Shown piece after piece: positions 32,758 to 42,300 of a DNA stretch of 64,000 nucleotides. Every line of letters starts with the position of its first letter. The first letter of the stretch is position 1. Source of the DNA: JAICND01 sp040905905 (lineage in GTDB: Bacteria > Actinomycetota > Acidimicrobiia > Spongiisociales > ZC4RG35); contig JBBDQN010000057.1 of assembly GCA_040905905.1 (NCBI GenBank), forward strand, positions 7,250 to 71,249, in the 5' to 3' direction. A model generated the notes under the pieces. That model ran no database searches, was not told the origin of the DNA, and was given only the letters and a program-made list of their open reading frames with translations. The position numbers were made by a program, and so were the translations under genes.

Positions 32758-34122
32758 TTGGCCACCACAACCTCCAGCATTCGCCTCGTCACCGATGTCC
32801 CGGGACCCCGGAGCCGTGCGATTTTGTCACGACGGGAAGCGGCCACCCCCCAGGGCAACGCCAAGTTGACCCCGATTTCGATCGAATCGGCCCACGGCTC
32901 GGTGGTGGTAGACGTCGATGGCAATCAGTACATCGATCTGGCTGGCGGAATCGGAGTCTTGGCAGTCGGACATACACCGGAGAAAGTGGTCTCGGCCCTC
33001 CAGGAGCAGGCCGCCCGGCTGATCCACATGTGCGCCATCGTCTCCACCTACGAGCCCTTCGTCGCGGTAGCCGAACGCCTGAACCAGCTTGCTCCGGGTG
33101 ACTTTGACAAGAAGACGGTTTTGATGAGCACCGGGGCCGAAGCAGTCGAAACCGCCGTTCATATCTCGCGGGCCTTCTCCAAACGACAAGGGATCGTCGT
33201 CTTTGAAGGCGGTTACCACGGGCGCACCAACCTGACCATGGCAATGACCTCGAAGTTCAACTTGTTCAAGAAGGGTTTTGGACCTTTCGCTCCCGAGGTC
33301 TATCGATTCCCCTTCCCCAACCTCTACCGGAGACCGGTGGGGATGAGTGAGGAAAGTTTCATCGACTGGCATCTCTCGTTGCTCGACCATGCCTTTATGG
33401 CCCAGGTCGATCCTGCTCACGTGGCGGCGATGTTTGTCGAACCTGTCCAGGGCGAAGGCGGGTTTGTGCCTGCGCCGGCGGTCTGGTTGCAGCGGCTCCG
33501 GCAATTGGCCGACCAGCACGGAATCCTCCTGGTATCCGACGAGATCCAGGCGGGCATGGGTCGAACCGGAAAACTCTGGGCCATCGAGCATGCCGAGGTC
33601 GTTCCCGACCTCCTGACAACCGCCAAGTCGCTGGCGGCCGGCATGCCGCTATCGGCGGTGGTCGGTCGGGCCGAGGTGATGGACGCACCACACCCCGGCG
33701 GTCTCGGCGGCACCTATTCAGGCAACCCTCTCGCCTGCGTCGCCGCCCTGGCAGCGATCGACCAGATCGCTACTCCCGAGTTTCTCCAACGATCCGTCGA
33801 GATCGGGGAGAGACTGCGCGGTCGTCTGACGGAGATTCAGGTGCGCCATCCTTCGCTGGTAGGCGATGTACGCGGGCTCGGTTCGATGTTGGTCATGGAG
33901 ATCGTCAAAGATGCGGTATCCAAGGTGCCCTGGATGGAGGCGACGGCGGCGATCACAGCTGCCACCGTCAAACGCGGAGTCATCACCATCCGGGCTGGCC
34001 TCTACTCCAACTGTGTGCGGTTCCTGCCACCGCTCACGATCACCGATGCAGAGCTTGACGAGGCCCTCGATGTCGTTGCCATCGCGGTTGACGAGGTGGC
34101 GGCGGAGATGGGCGCCGCGTAA
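32758..34122 (+). CDS. gabT: Class III aminotransferase, 4-aminobutyrate transaminase type
   Basis: The fold-type I transaminase motifs are complete: VVDVDGNQYIDLAGGIGVLAVGH, MSTGAEAVETAVHISRA, GGYHGRTNLTMAMT, FVEPVQGEGGFVPAP, VSDEIQAGMGRTGKLWA and TTAKSLAAGMPLSAVVG with the PLP lysine at 290. The best match is GabT, which moves the amino group of GABA or similar omega-amines to 2-oxoglutarate. I chose TTG at 32758 because GGAG is ideally spaced and the N-terminus then fits the family; the frame is open further upstream into the promoter. It shares one base with the next gene. Confidence 0.85.
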   Translation: MATTTSSIRLVTDVPGPRSRAILSRREAATPQGNAKLTPISIESAHGSVVVDVDGNQYIDLAGGIGVLAVGHTPEKVVSALQEQAARLIHMCAIVSTYEPFVAVAERLNQLAPGDFDKKTVLMSTGAEAVETAVHISRAFSKRQGIVVFEGGYHGRTNLTMAMTSKFNLFKKGFGPFAPEVYRFPFPNLYRRPVGMSEESFIDWHLSLLDHAFMAQVDPAHVAAMFVEPVQGEGGFVPAPAVWLQRLRQLADQHGILLVSDEIQAGMGRTGKLWAIEHAEVVPDLLTTAKSLAAGMPLSAVVGRAEVMDAPHPGGLGGTYSGNPLACVAALAAIDQIATPEFLQRSVEIGERLRGRLTEIQVRHPSLVGDVRGLGSMLVMEIVKDAVSKVPWMEATAAITAATVKRGVITIRAGLYSNCVRFLPPLTITDAELDEALDVVAIAVDEVAAEMGAA

Positions 34123-35555
34123 TGGAGTACCGCCAGTACATCGGCGGCCAATGGAACGGCGCCAACAACGGCGGCACCTGGGAACTCGTCAACCCCGCTA
34201 CCGAGGAGATCATCGACCTCTTGCCTTACGGCGATGCCGATGACGCCCTAGCGGCTCTAGATGCGGCGGACCACATCTTCGCGACATGGTCGCAGACGAC
34301 CCCATACGAGCGGGCGGCAATCCTCCACAAGGCGGCCGACATCATGGAAACCCGCGCCGGTGACTTCGCAGCCGTCACAACCGAGGAGTCGGGGAAGCCG
34401 CTAGGTCAATCCAAGGCCGAATGGCTGTCGTGCCCCAACTATTTCCGTTGGGCGGCGGAGGAAGCCAAGCGGGTCTATGGGCGGTGGATCCCATCGCGAA
34501 TGGCCAATCGTCGCATCGATGTGACCTATCGCCCGGTGGGCGTAGTCGGTCTGATCACGGCCTGGAACTTTCCCGTCTACAACCAGGCCCGCGCGATAAG
34601 TTCGGCACTTGCGGCCGGATGCACGATGGTTTCCCGACCAAGCGAATTCACGCCGCGCTCGGCCATGCTGATCACCGCATGTCTGGAGGAGGCCGGGTTG
34701 CCGGCCGGCGTCCTCAACCTTGTCAACGGTGAACCGTACCCCATCGGTCAGGTGATGTTGAATGATCCGCGCTGTCGCAAGATCAGCTTCACCGGATCGA
34801 CCAGGGTTGGAAAACTCCTCATGGACGGTGCCAGTCGAACGGTCACCCGCCTTGCCCTGGAGATGGGGGGAAACGCCCCGGTGATCATCTTCCCGGATGC
34901 CGGTGATGTCGCCACTCTGGCGAACAACGGTCTCTCGGCCAAGGTACGCAATGCCGGCCAGGTTTGTGTCGCCCCGCAGCGGTTCTACGTCCACGGGAAG
35001 ATCTCCGAACAGTTCACCCACGCGGCGGTCGAGGCGGCTCGCGCCCAGGTGGTGGGAGATGGCAGCGACCCCGCCACCACTATTGGACCGCTCATCAACG
35101 CCACCCAACGCGATCGGGTCGAACGGATCGTGGCTGACACGGTCGATCAGGGAGGTACGGTCCGAACCGGCGGTACCCGCCTCGATCGCCGGGGGTACTT
35201 CTTCCAGCCGACCGTAGTGACCGACGTCAAACCGGGCAGCCCTCTCCACGAAGAGGAGGTATTCGGGCCGGTGCTTCCGATTATCGAGTTCGAATCGATA
35301 GAAGAGGTCCTGGCAATGGCCAACTCCACCGAATACGGCCTGGCCGCCTTCGTCCACACTCGAGACATCGCCACCGCCATGGCCGTTTCGGAACAACTCG
35401 ACTACGGGATGGTGGGTGTGAACGACTGGTACGTCGCAACTCCCGAAGCTCCGTTCGGGGGGATGAAGCAATCCGGTTTGGGCCGGGAGTCAGGCAGTGA
35501 AGGGGTCTTCGAATACCTCGAGCCCAAGACCAGATACTTCGGAGGAATCGTTTGA
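34122..35555 (+). CDS. gabD: NAD(P)-dependent aldehyde dehydrogenase (succinate-semialdehyde type)
   Basis: Complete ALDH: ITAWNFPVYNQARAISSALAAG, SFTGSTRVGKLLM, catalytic Glu247 in LALEMGGN, nucleophile Cys282 in NAGQVCVAPQRFYVHG, and EEVFGPVLPI near the end. Its place directly after the transaminase implies oxidation of the semialdehyde formed there, for example succinate semialdehyde or 3-aminopropanal-derived aldehyde. The exact substrate is not decided by sequence. ATG at 34122 overlaps the previous stop (TAATG). Confidence 0.87.
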   Translation: MEYRQYIGGQWNGANNGGTWELVNPATEEIIDLLPYGDADDALAALDAADHIFATWSQTTPYERAAILHKAADIMETRAGDFAAVTTEESGKPLGQSKAEWLSCPNYFRWAAEEAKRVYGRWIPSRMANRRIDVTYRPVGVVGLITAWNFPVYNQARAISSALAAGCTMVSRPSEFTPRSAMLITACLEEAGLPAGVLNLVNGEPYPIGQVMLNDPRCRKISFTGSTRVGKLLMDGASRTVTRLALEMGGNAPVIIFPDAGDVATLANNGLSAKVRNAGQVCVAPQRFYVHGKISEQFTHAAVEAARAQVVGDGSDPATTIGPLINATQRDRVERIVADTVDQGGTVRTGGTRLDRRGYFFQPTVVTDVKPGSPLHEEEVFGPVLPIIEFESIEEVLAMANSTEYGLAAFVHTRDIATAMAVSEQLDYGMVGVNDWYVATPEAPFGGMKQSGLGRESGSEGVFEYLEPKTRYFGGIV

Positions 35556-36628
35556 AGGACCGTCCAATTCGACTTCTCCAACTCGAGGGGGACCCCTTCG
35601 ACCGCGGGGCCGCCCATGGGGCGGCCTATCACAACGAGATACGTCGCTACGCGTCAGAGCGAGTGCGGTTGTCGGCGAACGGCTCCTGGGCTGGCCGTCC
35701 TGCCACCGCCTCCGACGCGCTGCTACTGGCCGAGAAAATGCTGCCCGCCCACCGAAGCTACGCCCCTGATCTCTTCGAGGAGTTGGAGGGCCTGGCCAGG
35801 ACGTCCACCATCTCGCTCGCCGAGGCGGTCATCGTCGGTGGTTTCACCGATTTCGTCGATGCGGTCTGGGCGCAGGGGGCGGTGCCGGTGGTCGAGGAAG
35901 ACGATTGCACGGCGGTGATGGCCCCGCCCGAGGCCACTGAGGACAGCGGCCTTTTCGGCCAGACCTGGGATATGCACGACAGCGCCACCGAACATGTCAG
36001 CCTCATCAGGGTGGTGCCGGCCGCCGGACCCCGCGCCCTCATCTTCACAACGGTCGGCTGCTTGGGCCAGATCGGCCTCAACTCGGCGGGCATATCGGTT
36101 GGCATAAACAACCTGGTGGCGGCATATGGCGGTGTGGGGGTGACCTGGCCGTTTGTCGTGCGCAAGGTCCTGCAGCAGACCAATCTCGAGGCGGCGCTTG
36201 AATGTGTACTCGAAGCCGAACTGGCCGGCGCTCACAACTACCTGTTGATGGACCGCACCGGCAAGGGTTACAACATCGAGGCCATGCCGGGCCATCGGGC
36301 AGTGACGGCGCTCGGAGACGATCCTTTCATTCACACCAACCATTGCCTCGATCCCGAGGCGCGGGCCAGGGAGGCGGTGCGCCCGGCCGATCTCCTTGCC
36401 TCCTCCGAGGCGCGGCTGGCCAGGGCCACAGAGTTGATGAAGGTCCGTCCGATCACACCGGAGGACCTGATGGCGCTAACCCGAGATCCGGAGGCGATCT
36501 GTCGGCGTTCGACTGCGCCCCATCACAACGAATCGTCGGGCGCCGCCATCATGCGCCCGAGCAGCGGGGAGTTCTGGGCTTGTTGGGGTGTCCCCGCTGA
36601 CAACGAATACGAGAGCTTCACAGTATGA
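35552..36628 (+). CDS. Peptidase C45 / acyl-CoA:6-APA acyltransferase-like amidohydrolase
   Basis: The protein has the N-terminal-nucleophile C45 pattern: an N-terminal PFDRGAAHGAAYHNEI helix, FTDFVDAVWA, then DDCTAVMAP where Cys119 would become the new N-terminus after self-cleavage, followed by GQTWDMH, GQIGLNSAGISVGINNL, HNYLLMDRTGKGYNIEAMPG and FIHTNHC. C45 enzymes form or break amide bonds of acylated amines. In this operon a deacylase for N-acyl polyamines or similar compounds is plausible but not proven. TTG start with GGAGG upstream, overlapping the previous stop by 4 bp. Confidence 0.82.
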   Translation: MKDRPIRLLQLEGDPFDRGAAHGAAYHNEIRRYASERVRLSANGSWAGRPATASDALLLAEKMLPAHRSYAPDLFEELEGLARTSTISLAEAVIVGGFTDFVDAVWAQGAVPVVEEDDCTAVMAPPEATEDSGLFGQTWDMHDSATEHVSLIRVVPAAGPRALIFTTVGCLGQIGLNSAGISVGINNLVAAYGGVGVTWPFVVRKVLQQTNLEAALECVLEAELAGAHNYLLMDRTGKGYNIEAMPGHRAVTALGDDPFIHTNHCLDPEARAREAVRPADLLASSEARLARATELMKVRPITPEDLMALTRDPEAICRRSTAPHHNESSGAAIMRPSSGEFWACWGVPADNEYESFTV

Positions 36629-37266
36629 ATGATCTTCGCGTCGTCAACTTGACGCAAGACCTGGCGGCGCAGTGTGCCGCCCTCGAACGCCTCGCCTTTC
36701 CCCACGCCGATCCCGCCGACCTGCTTGATGAAGAAGACATCCGCGTCTACGCCAACACCTTCCCCGAGGGGTTTTTCGTCGTCCTCGATGGAAACCGGGT
36801 GGTGGGGCAAGGCGCCGGGATCTTTCTCGACTTCGATTTCGATCATCCGCAACACACGATCGCCGAGATCACCGGGGATCATCAATGCGGGAACCACGAT
36901 CCGGAGGGGGAGTGGTACTACGGCACCGACATGGTCGTTCACCCCGACTACCGGCGCCGGGGGATCGGGAGCCGCCTCTACGAGGTGCGCAAGGACCTGG
37001 TCATGGAAAGCAACAAGGCCGGAATCATCGCCGGAGGTCACATCCCCGGTTATCCCGAACACCGGGATGCGATGACTGCTCCGGAGTACATCAACAGCGT
37101 CGCAGCCGGCAAGTTGTACGACCCCACCCTTAGCTTCCAGATTGAGAACGGCTTCCGTGTCGCCGGCGCCCTGGAGAACTACCTCAAGGACGAGGAAACG
37201 GATAGCTATTCGGCCTTGATCGTGTGGGACAACCCGGAATACCAAAGGAGCAAGGCAGGCCGATGA
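36625..37266 (+). CDS. GNAT-family N-acetyltransferase
   Basis: A GNAT fold is indicated by FFVVLDGNRVVGQGAGIFLDF (beta strands), YGTDMVVHPDYRRRGIGSRLYEV (motif A with the acetyl-CoA loop R-R-x-G-I-G), and a C-terminal YDPTLSFQIENGFRVAGALENYL. Insert length and the HIPGYPEH stretch resemble GNATs encoded beside carbon-nitrogen hydrolases. It starts at an ATGA overlap with the C45 gene, so the acylase-like and acetyltransferase proteins are probably made together. Substrate inferred as an amine. Confidence 0.8.
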   Translation: MNDLRVVNLTQDLAAQCAALERLAFPHADPADLLDEEDIRVYANTFPEGFFVVLDGNRVVGQGAGIFLDFDFDHPQHTIAEITGDHQCGNHDPEGEWYYGTDMVVHPDYRRRGIGSRLYEVRKDLVMESNKAGIIAGGHIPGYPEHRDAMTAPEYINSVAAGKLYDPTLSFQIENGFRVAGALENYLKDEETDSYSALIVWDNPEYQRSKAGR

Positions 37267-37315
37267 GGGCTTGTCATACAATCGGCCAAGGCGGCTGGAA
37301 AAAGGAGAAATTGAA

Positions 37316-38524
37316 ATGAATCGGATTCAAACCCCGCGGCGCCGCGGCAACCGCGACACCCTGCTGGCATTGTTGGCATCGAATCGCATCGATCGTCGCC
37401 AGTTCCTCAAGCGAGTGGGAGCAGGTGGCGTTCTCATGTTGGGCGGCCCGGCGCTGCTGGCCGCCTGCGGGGGCGAGACCGGGGGCACCACCGGCCCCGG
37501 CGGCGATACCAACCAGCTTTTCGTCGACAACTGGATCGAGTACATCGACCTGGCCGAAGACGGCACCAACCCGACCATCGACAAGTTCACCGCCGACACC
37601 GGCATCTCGGTCACCTATACCGAAGGCGTCAACTCCAACGAGGATTGGTTCGGTAAGTACCAGCCGCAATTGGCGGCGGGTCAACCCCTCGGAATCGACC
37701 TGACCGTGCTCACCGACTACATGGCGGCCCGGATGATCCGGCTGGGGTACGTCGAAACCCTTGATCACGCCAACATTCCCAACATGTCCAATCTGGCGGC
37801 CGCGCTCCAGAGTCCCGACTTTGACCCCAATCGCGACTACACCCTGCCCTGGCAATCCGGCTTTACCGGTATCGGATATGACATCGAGTTGACCGGCCGC
37901 GAGATCACCAGTCTCGAGGATCTGCTTGACCCGGCATTTGCGGGCAGGGTGGGCCTGTTGGAGGGATACAACGACACTGTGCCCCTGTTCCTGTTGATGG
38001 AGGGCAAAGATCCAGCCACAGCCTCGGTAGACGAGTACGTCGCCGCCGCCGGCCGAATCGGGGAAGCCGTCTCCTCGGGCCAGGTTCGCCAGATCTACGG
38101 CAACGATTACCTCGACGCGTTACTGGCCGGCGATCTCGCGGTGGCATTGGCCTGGTCGGGCGACATCGTCGTCAACCAGGAGAGTGTTCCGTCGTTGCGA
38201 TGGTCCTTCCCTCAGGAGGGGTTCATGATCTGGAACGACAACATGATCGTGCCCAAGGGGGCGGCCAACAAAGCCGGCGCCGAGGCGTGGATGAACCACT
38301 ACTACGCTCCGGATATCGCTGCCGAGTTGGCCGCATACATCTGGTACGTTTCCCCAGTTAGCGGTGCCCGCGAGGCGGTTGCTGCCATCGACCCGACCTT
38401 GGCCGATGAGCCGCTCATCTTTCCCACGGCCGAGCTACTGGCTAATTCCCACATTGTCCGGGCGTTCACGGAAGAAGAGGAGGCGATCGTCAACGTGGCC
38501 GTAGCCGAAGCTGCCGGGGTCTGA
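37316..38524 (+). CDS. potD: Polyamine ABC transporter substrate-binding lipoprotein (PotD-like)
   Basis: The N-terminus combines a twin-arginine motif (DRRQFLKR, Arg27-Arg28) with a lipobox LLAAC (Cys51), so export by Tat and lipid anchoring are predicted. The mature part resembles PotD/PotF: LFVDNWIEYIDL, ISVTYTEGVNSNEDWFGKY, DLTVLTDYMAARMIRLGYVE, LPWQSGFTGIGYD, and SFPQEGFMIWNDNMIVPKGAANKAGAEAWMNH. The ATG at 37316 is supported by AAGGAG eight bases upstream. A 49-bp gap separates it from the GNAT gene, the largest gap within the operon. Confidence 0.9.
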   Translation: MNRIQTPRRRGNRDTLLALLASNRIDRRQFLKRVGAGGVLMLGGPALLAACGGETGGTTGPGGDTNQLFVDNWIEYIDLAEDGTNPTIDKFTADTGISVTYTEGVNSNEDWFGKYQPQLAAGQPLGIDLTVLTDYMAARMIRLGYVETLDHANIPNMSNLAAALQSPDFDPNRDYTLPWQSGFTGIGYDIELTGREITSLEDLLDPAFAGRVGLLEGYNDTVPLFLLMEGKDPATASVDEYVAAAGRIGEAVSSGQVRQIYGNDYLDALLAGDLAVALAWSGDIVVNQESVPSLRWSFPQEGFMIWNDNMIVPKGAANKAGAEAWMNHYYAPDIAAELAAYIWYVSPVSGAREAVAAIDPTLADEPLIFPTAELLANSHIVRAFTEEEEAIVNVAVAEAAGV

Positions 38525-39618
38525 TGAGACCGAGTGCGGTTACAACCAACGATGGTGTCCCGGCGGTCGAGTTAGACAGCATCACCAAGCGGTTCGTTGA
38601 CTTCACCGCGGTCGAGGATCTCAACCTCCAGATCGATGACGGTCATTTCTTCGCGCTGTTGGGTCCCTCTGGATGCGGGAAAACGACCACGTTGCGGATG
38701 ATCGGAGGATTTGAGGAGCCCACCTCCGGGGTGATCCGTCTGCATGGCGAGGATGTCACCGGGCTCAAGCCGTACAAACGACCGGTGAATACCGTTTTCC
38801 AGAGCTATGCGCTCTTCCCCCATCTGACCATCTTCGAAAACATCGCCTTTGGCTTGCGCAGGCAGGGAGTCGACGACGCCGACGTGACCAAGCGGGTGGG
38901 AGACGTTCTGGAACTCGTGCAACTCACGGGTCGCGATCGCCAACGGCCCCGGCAACTGTCGGGTGGCCAACAACAGCGAGTGGCCGTAGCCCGGGCCTTA
39001 GTCAACCATCCCCGGGTGTTGTTGCTCGATGAGCCCCTTGGAGCCCTCGACCTGAAACTTCGCAAAGAGATGCAGATAGAGCTGAAACGGATCCAACAGG
39101 AGGTCGGGGTCACCTTTATCCATGTCACGCACGATCAGGAGGAGGCCATGACCATGGCCGACACCATCGCCGTGATGCACGGCGGCAGGATCGAGCGAAT
39201 GGGGGGGCCGACTGAGATCTACGAAGATCCCAAGACCGAATTTGTCGCCGGTTTCCTGGGTGCCTCCAATCTGATGGGCGGCCGTCTCGAAGGCAACCGG
39301 GTGGGATTGGTGGGAGGGACCGTCGTCCATCTCACCGCGGCGGCCGCCGCCAACCAGGCGGGGGCCGTCAACATCGGGGTACGGCCCGAGAAGATCCGGC
39401 TACACGCTCCCAACGACGAAACCGCCGCCCCCAACCGACTGGCGGGCAAGGTCACTGACGCCAGCTTCATCGGAGTCAGTACTCACTATCGGATCATGAA
39501 TCCGGATCTCGGGGAGCTGGCGGTGGTTGTGCAGAACCTGGACGACCGCCGATTTGCCCTCGGCGAAGATGTGGTCGCGGCCTGGCAACCCGAGCACACC
39601 TTTGTGGTTTCGCCTTGA
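38524..39618 (+). CDS. potA: Polyamine ABC transporter ATP-binding protein (PotA-like)
   Basis: Walker A GPSGCGKTTTLRMIGG, Q-loop VFQSYALFPHLTIFENIAFGLRR, signature LSGGQQQRVAVARAL, Walker B VLLLDEPLGALD, and switch HVTHDQEEAMTMAD are all intact. A C-terminal TOBE-type domain (IGVRPEKIRLHA...FIGVSTHYRIM) is typical of PotA. It powers uptake through the PotB and PotC homologues that follow. ATG overlaps the potD stop by one base. Confidence 0.94.
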   Translation: MRPSAVTTNDGVPAVELDSITKRFVDFTAVEDLNLQIDDGHFFALLGPSGCGKTTTLRMIGGFEEPTSGVIRLHGEDVTGLKPYKRPVNTVFQSYALFPHLTIFENIAFGLRRQGVDDADVTKRVGDVLELVQLTGRDRQRPRQLSGGQQQRVAVARALVNHPRVLLLDEPLGALDLKLRKEMQIELKRIQQEVGVTFIHVTHDQEEAMTMADTIAVMHGGRIERMGGPTEIYEDPKTEFVAGFLGASNLMGGRLEGNRVGLVGGTVVHLTAAAAANQAGAVNIGVRPEKIRLHAPNDETAAPNRLAGKVTDASFIGVSTHYRIMNPDLGELAVVVQNLDDRRFALGEDVVAAWQPEHTFVVSP

Positions 39619-40514
39619 CGGCGATCGCAGCTCCTACCCCGGTGAATCCAATCGCCGCGGCGGCAGCCAGGCGCCGCCGGCGCGTTCCCTATCTGCTGCT
39701 GCTGCCCGGTCTGCTCTATCTTTTTGTGTTCTATCTGATTCCGCTGATCAGTCTCGGACGGATGGCACTCCAGAGCGGCAACCTGCAAGCGGGGTACGAG
39801 CTGACGTGGCAGTGGGCGAATTTCTTGCAGGTATTCACCACCTATCGGCCCCAGTTGTTGCGCTCGCTCGGATATTCGGTTGGAGCCACCCTCATCACGC
39901 TGGCGCTTGGTTATCCCTTGGCATACGCCATCGCTTTCCGCGGCGGTCGCTGGAAGAACCTGCTTCTAGTCCTGTTGCTGATGCCCTTCCTGGTGCCGTT
40001 CCTACTGCGAACCCTGGCCTGGCGGATCATCCTCGCCGATCAGGGACTGGTGGTTGAGACCCTTAAGACGATCGGGATCCTGCCCGACGCGAATGGGCGG
40101 TTGCTGGCGACCGGATGGGCCGTGATTGCCGGGTTGGTCTACGCATTTCTTCCCTTCATGACCCTCCCCATCTATGTGGCCCTGGAGAAGATCGATCGGT
40201 CACTGTTGGAGGCCTCAGGTGACCTCTATGCCACGCCTGCCACCGCCTTCTTCAAGGTGACCTGGCCTTTGTCGCTCACCGGTGTGATCTCCGGAACCCT
40301 TTTGACGGCGATCCCGGCGGCGGGCGATTACATCAACTCGCAACTTCTCGGTAGCCCTGCTCAGACAATGATGGGCAACGTGGTGGAGAGCAAGTTCCTA
40401 TCCATCATCGACTACCCGTCAGCTGCCGCAATCTCGCTCACCTTGATGTTGGCGATTGTGGTGGCGGTTGTCCTCTATGTTCGCTCCGTAGGCTCCGAGG
40501 AGTTGATCGCATGA
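39615..40514 (+). CDS. potB: Polyamine ABC transporter permease (PotB-like)
   Basis: Six membrane helices with PotB features: PYLLLLPGLLYLFVFYLIPLISL near the start, GYPLAYAIAFRG, MPFLVPFLLRTLAWRIIL, and an EAA-type loop LLEASGDLYATPATAFFKVTWPLSLTG. A short basic cytoplasmic N-terminus (RRRRR) precedes the first helix. TTG start overlaps the potA stop as TTGA. Confidence 0.92.
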   Translation: MTAIAAPTPVNPIAAAAARRRRRVPYLLLLPGLLYLFVFYLIPLISLGRMALQSGNLQAGYELTWQWANFLQVFTTYRPQLLRSLGYSVGATLITLALGYPLAYAIAFRGGRWKNLLLVLLLMPFLVPFLLRTLAWRIILADQGLVVETLKTIGILPDANGRLLATGWAVIAGLVYAFLPFMTLPIYVALEKIDRSLLEASGDLYATPATAFFKVTWPLSLTGVISGTLLTAIPAAGDYINSQLLGSPAQTMMGNVVESKFLSIIDYPSAAAISLTLMLAIVVAVVLYVRSVGSEELIA

Positions 40515-41299
40515 AGTGGCGGCGCGCCCTCCTGCCGATCTATCTGGTGGCGGCCCTTACCTACATGTTCATACCGGTCATGGTGGTGATCGCTTTCTCC
40601 TTCAATGACAACCAGGGCCGTTTCAACGTTGTCTGGCAGGGGTTCACCCTCAAACACTGGCTCGACCCCTTCGCCGACCCGGGGATCATCGAGGCCCTTG
40701 GAGTGAGCCTGGTGATTGCGCTGCTGGCGGCAGCGGTGGCGACCGTCCTTGGCACCCTGATCGCTCTCGCCCTGGCGAGGTACAACTTCAAAGGTCGGTC
40801 GGCCACCAACGTCTTGTTGTTCTTCCCCATGGCGACGCCTGAAGTGGTCATGGGCTCGTCGCTCCTGGGGCTCTTCGTGGCGCTCAGGGTGGGAACTGGC
40901 TTTCTGACAGTTCTCCTGGCGCACGTGCTCTTTATCATTTCGTATGCGGTGGCCACGGTCCGCGCCCGCATCGTCGGCTTCGACCGACACCTCGAAGAGG
41001 CAGCGATGGATCTGTACGCCAATGAATGGGATACCTTCAGGAAGGTCACCCTGCCCATGATCATGCCCGGTGTGTTTGCCGCCTTTCTCCTCGGGTTCGC
41101 GCTGTCGGTGGACGACTTCATCGTGACCAACTTCACCTCGGGGTCAATTCAGACCTTCCCGGTCTACGTTTGGGGGGCGGCCCGCCGCGGAATACCGCCC
41201 CAGGTCAACGTGGTCGGGACGGCGCTGTTCATCATCACCGTCTCAGCGATGTTGTTCTATCTCCGCTGGCAGCGCCGGAGCGCCCTCAAGAAGGCCTAA
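40511..41299 (+). CDS. potC: Polyamine ABC transporter permease (PotC-like)
   Basis: Six membrane helices, with the PotC-typical FNDNQGRFNVVWQGFTLKHW after helix 1, an EAA loop LEEAAMDLYANEWDTFRKVTLP, and SVDDFIVTNFTSG. It completes the PotDABC importer. ATGA overlap with potB. Its stop lies 4 bp inside the convergent DUF4349 gene, so this is the last gene of the operon. Confidence 0.92.
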   Translation: MKWRRALLPIYLVAALTYMFIPVMVVIAFSFNDNQGRFNVVWQGFTLKHWLDPFADPGIIEALGVSLVIALLAAAVATVLGTLIALALARYNFKGRSATNVLLFFPMATPEVVMGSSLLGLFVALRVGTGFLTVLLAHVLFIISYAVATVRARIVGFDRHLEEAAMDLYANEWDTFRKVTLPMIMPGVFAAFLLGFALSVDDFIVTNFTSGSIQTFPVYVWGAARRGIPPQVNVVGTALFIITVSAMLFYLRWQRRSALKKA

Positions 41300-42207
41300 G
41301 TCGTGGGCGTCACCGGCACGGCGTGACGGTGCCACCGACGCCAGGCCAGCCAAGCGATCCCCGCGATGGGGCCAACTGTTATGACCAAGATGGGCAGCAC
41401 GTTGAGAACGAACCGGATCAGGAAGTCGGCAACGGCTTGCAGCGCCTGGATCGTGTCACGCAGCGCTCCTTTGGCAACCGTCAATGGCTCCCAGGCCGGT
41501 TCCCCGACGATCGGAGCCGAAGCCGGTGAGGGACTGATCCCGATCTCAAGTGTGGCCATCGCCACTAGGTTCTCTAGGAGCTGTTTACGACCCTCGAGCC
41601 GTTCGATTTCACCGCGGGTTTGCCGGATCTGATCGAAGACTTGAAGGAGCTTGGAGGGATCGGCGTCTTCGTTGTCGCGGAGCTCGGCAAGCAGTGCCAG
41701 CAACTCTGTCTCCAGGGCCTCGAGGTTGCGTAGCTGGGCTTGGATGTCGACGAACTCTTCGGTCACGTCCTGGCTCGACAACGACTCGCTCACGACCCTG
41801 TCAGCCTCCTGTCGGATCGCCGTCAGGGTGGCGGTCAGCCGATCGGCCGGGACCCGCACCGTCATCGAGATGAACGGCTGGTCATCATCGTCTTCGACCT
41901 CCTGCACGGTTGCCGCCGCCACGAAGCCACCGGATCCTTGCACCAGGGCCGTGAGCCGGTCGAAGACCAACCGGGTCTTGGCAGCCTCGAGTTGCATGCT
42001 GGCGTCGTAGATCACTTTGCGGTCGATCGGGGGGACGACACCGACGTCGTATTCATCAAAGTCTGCACGGGCGAAGCCAGCGCCGGTTTCTTCCGCTGCG
42101 GCTGTCGTGGTTGCGGCTGCCTGGCTCGTCGTGGTGGTGGCGGCTCCTTGTGCACACGCCGCCAACGTCAATACAGACATCATCAACAAGGCGATACGCC
42201 TTTTCAT
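41296..42207 (-). CDS. DUF4349 lipoprotein
   Basis: From the ATG at 42207, which has AAGGAGGAG seven bases upstream, the protein begins MKRRIALLMMSVLTLAACAQ, a lipoprotein signal with Cys18. A Thr/Ala linker, the DUF4349 domain (KVIYDASMQLEAAKTRLVFDRL, GGFVAAATVQ, ISMTVRVPADRL), a long coiled coil (residues ~150-215), and a C-terminal membrane helix follow. The same layout is found in many DUF4349 proteins of unknown function. The frame stays open 98 codons further upstream without support. Confidence 0.83.
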   Translation of the reverse strand: MKRRIALLMMSVLTLAACAQGAATTTTSQAAATTTAAAEETGAGFARADFDEYDVGVVPPIDRKVIYDASMQLEAAKTRLVFDRLTALVQGSGGFVAAATVQEVEDDDDQPFISMTVRVPADRLTATLTAIRQEADRVVSESLSSQDVTEEFVDIQAQLRNLEALETELLALLAELRDNEDADPSKLLQVFDQIRQTRGEIERLEGRKQLLENLVAMATLEIGISPSPASAPIVGEPAWEPLTVAKGALRDTIQALQAVADFLIRFVLNVLPILVITVGPIAGIAWLAWRRWHRHAVPVTPTT

Positions 42208-42300
42208 TTGCTCCTCCTTGGGGAGGCGGCGTTGCCTGCGACGACCACGCCGCTGACAGTTCGACGCCGGCGGTGGGGCAGAGGTTCCTGAGAAACCCCA

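Noticed and set aside
34401..35471. 356-codon minus-strand frame opposite gabD
   Set aside because: Shadow frame; gabD has all active-site residues on the plus strand.
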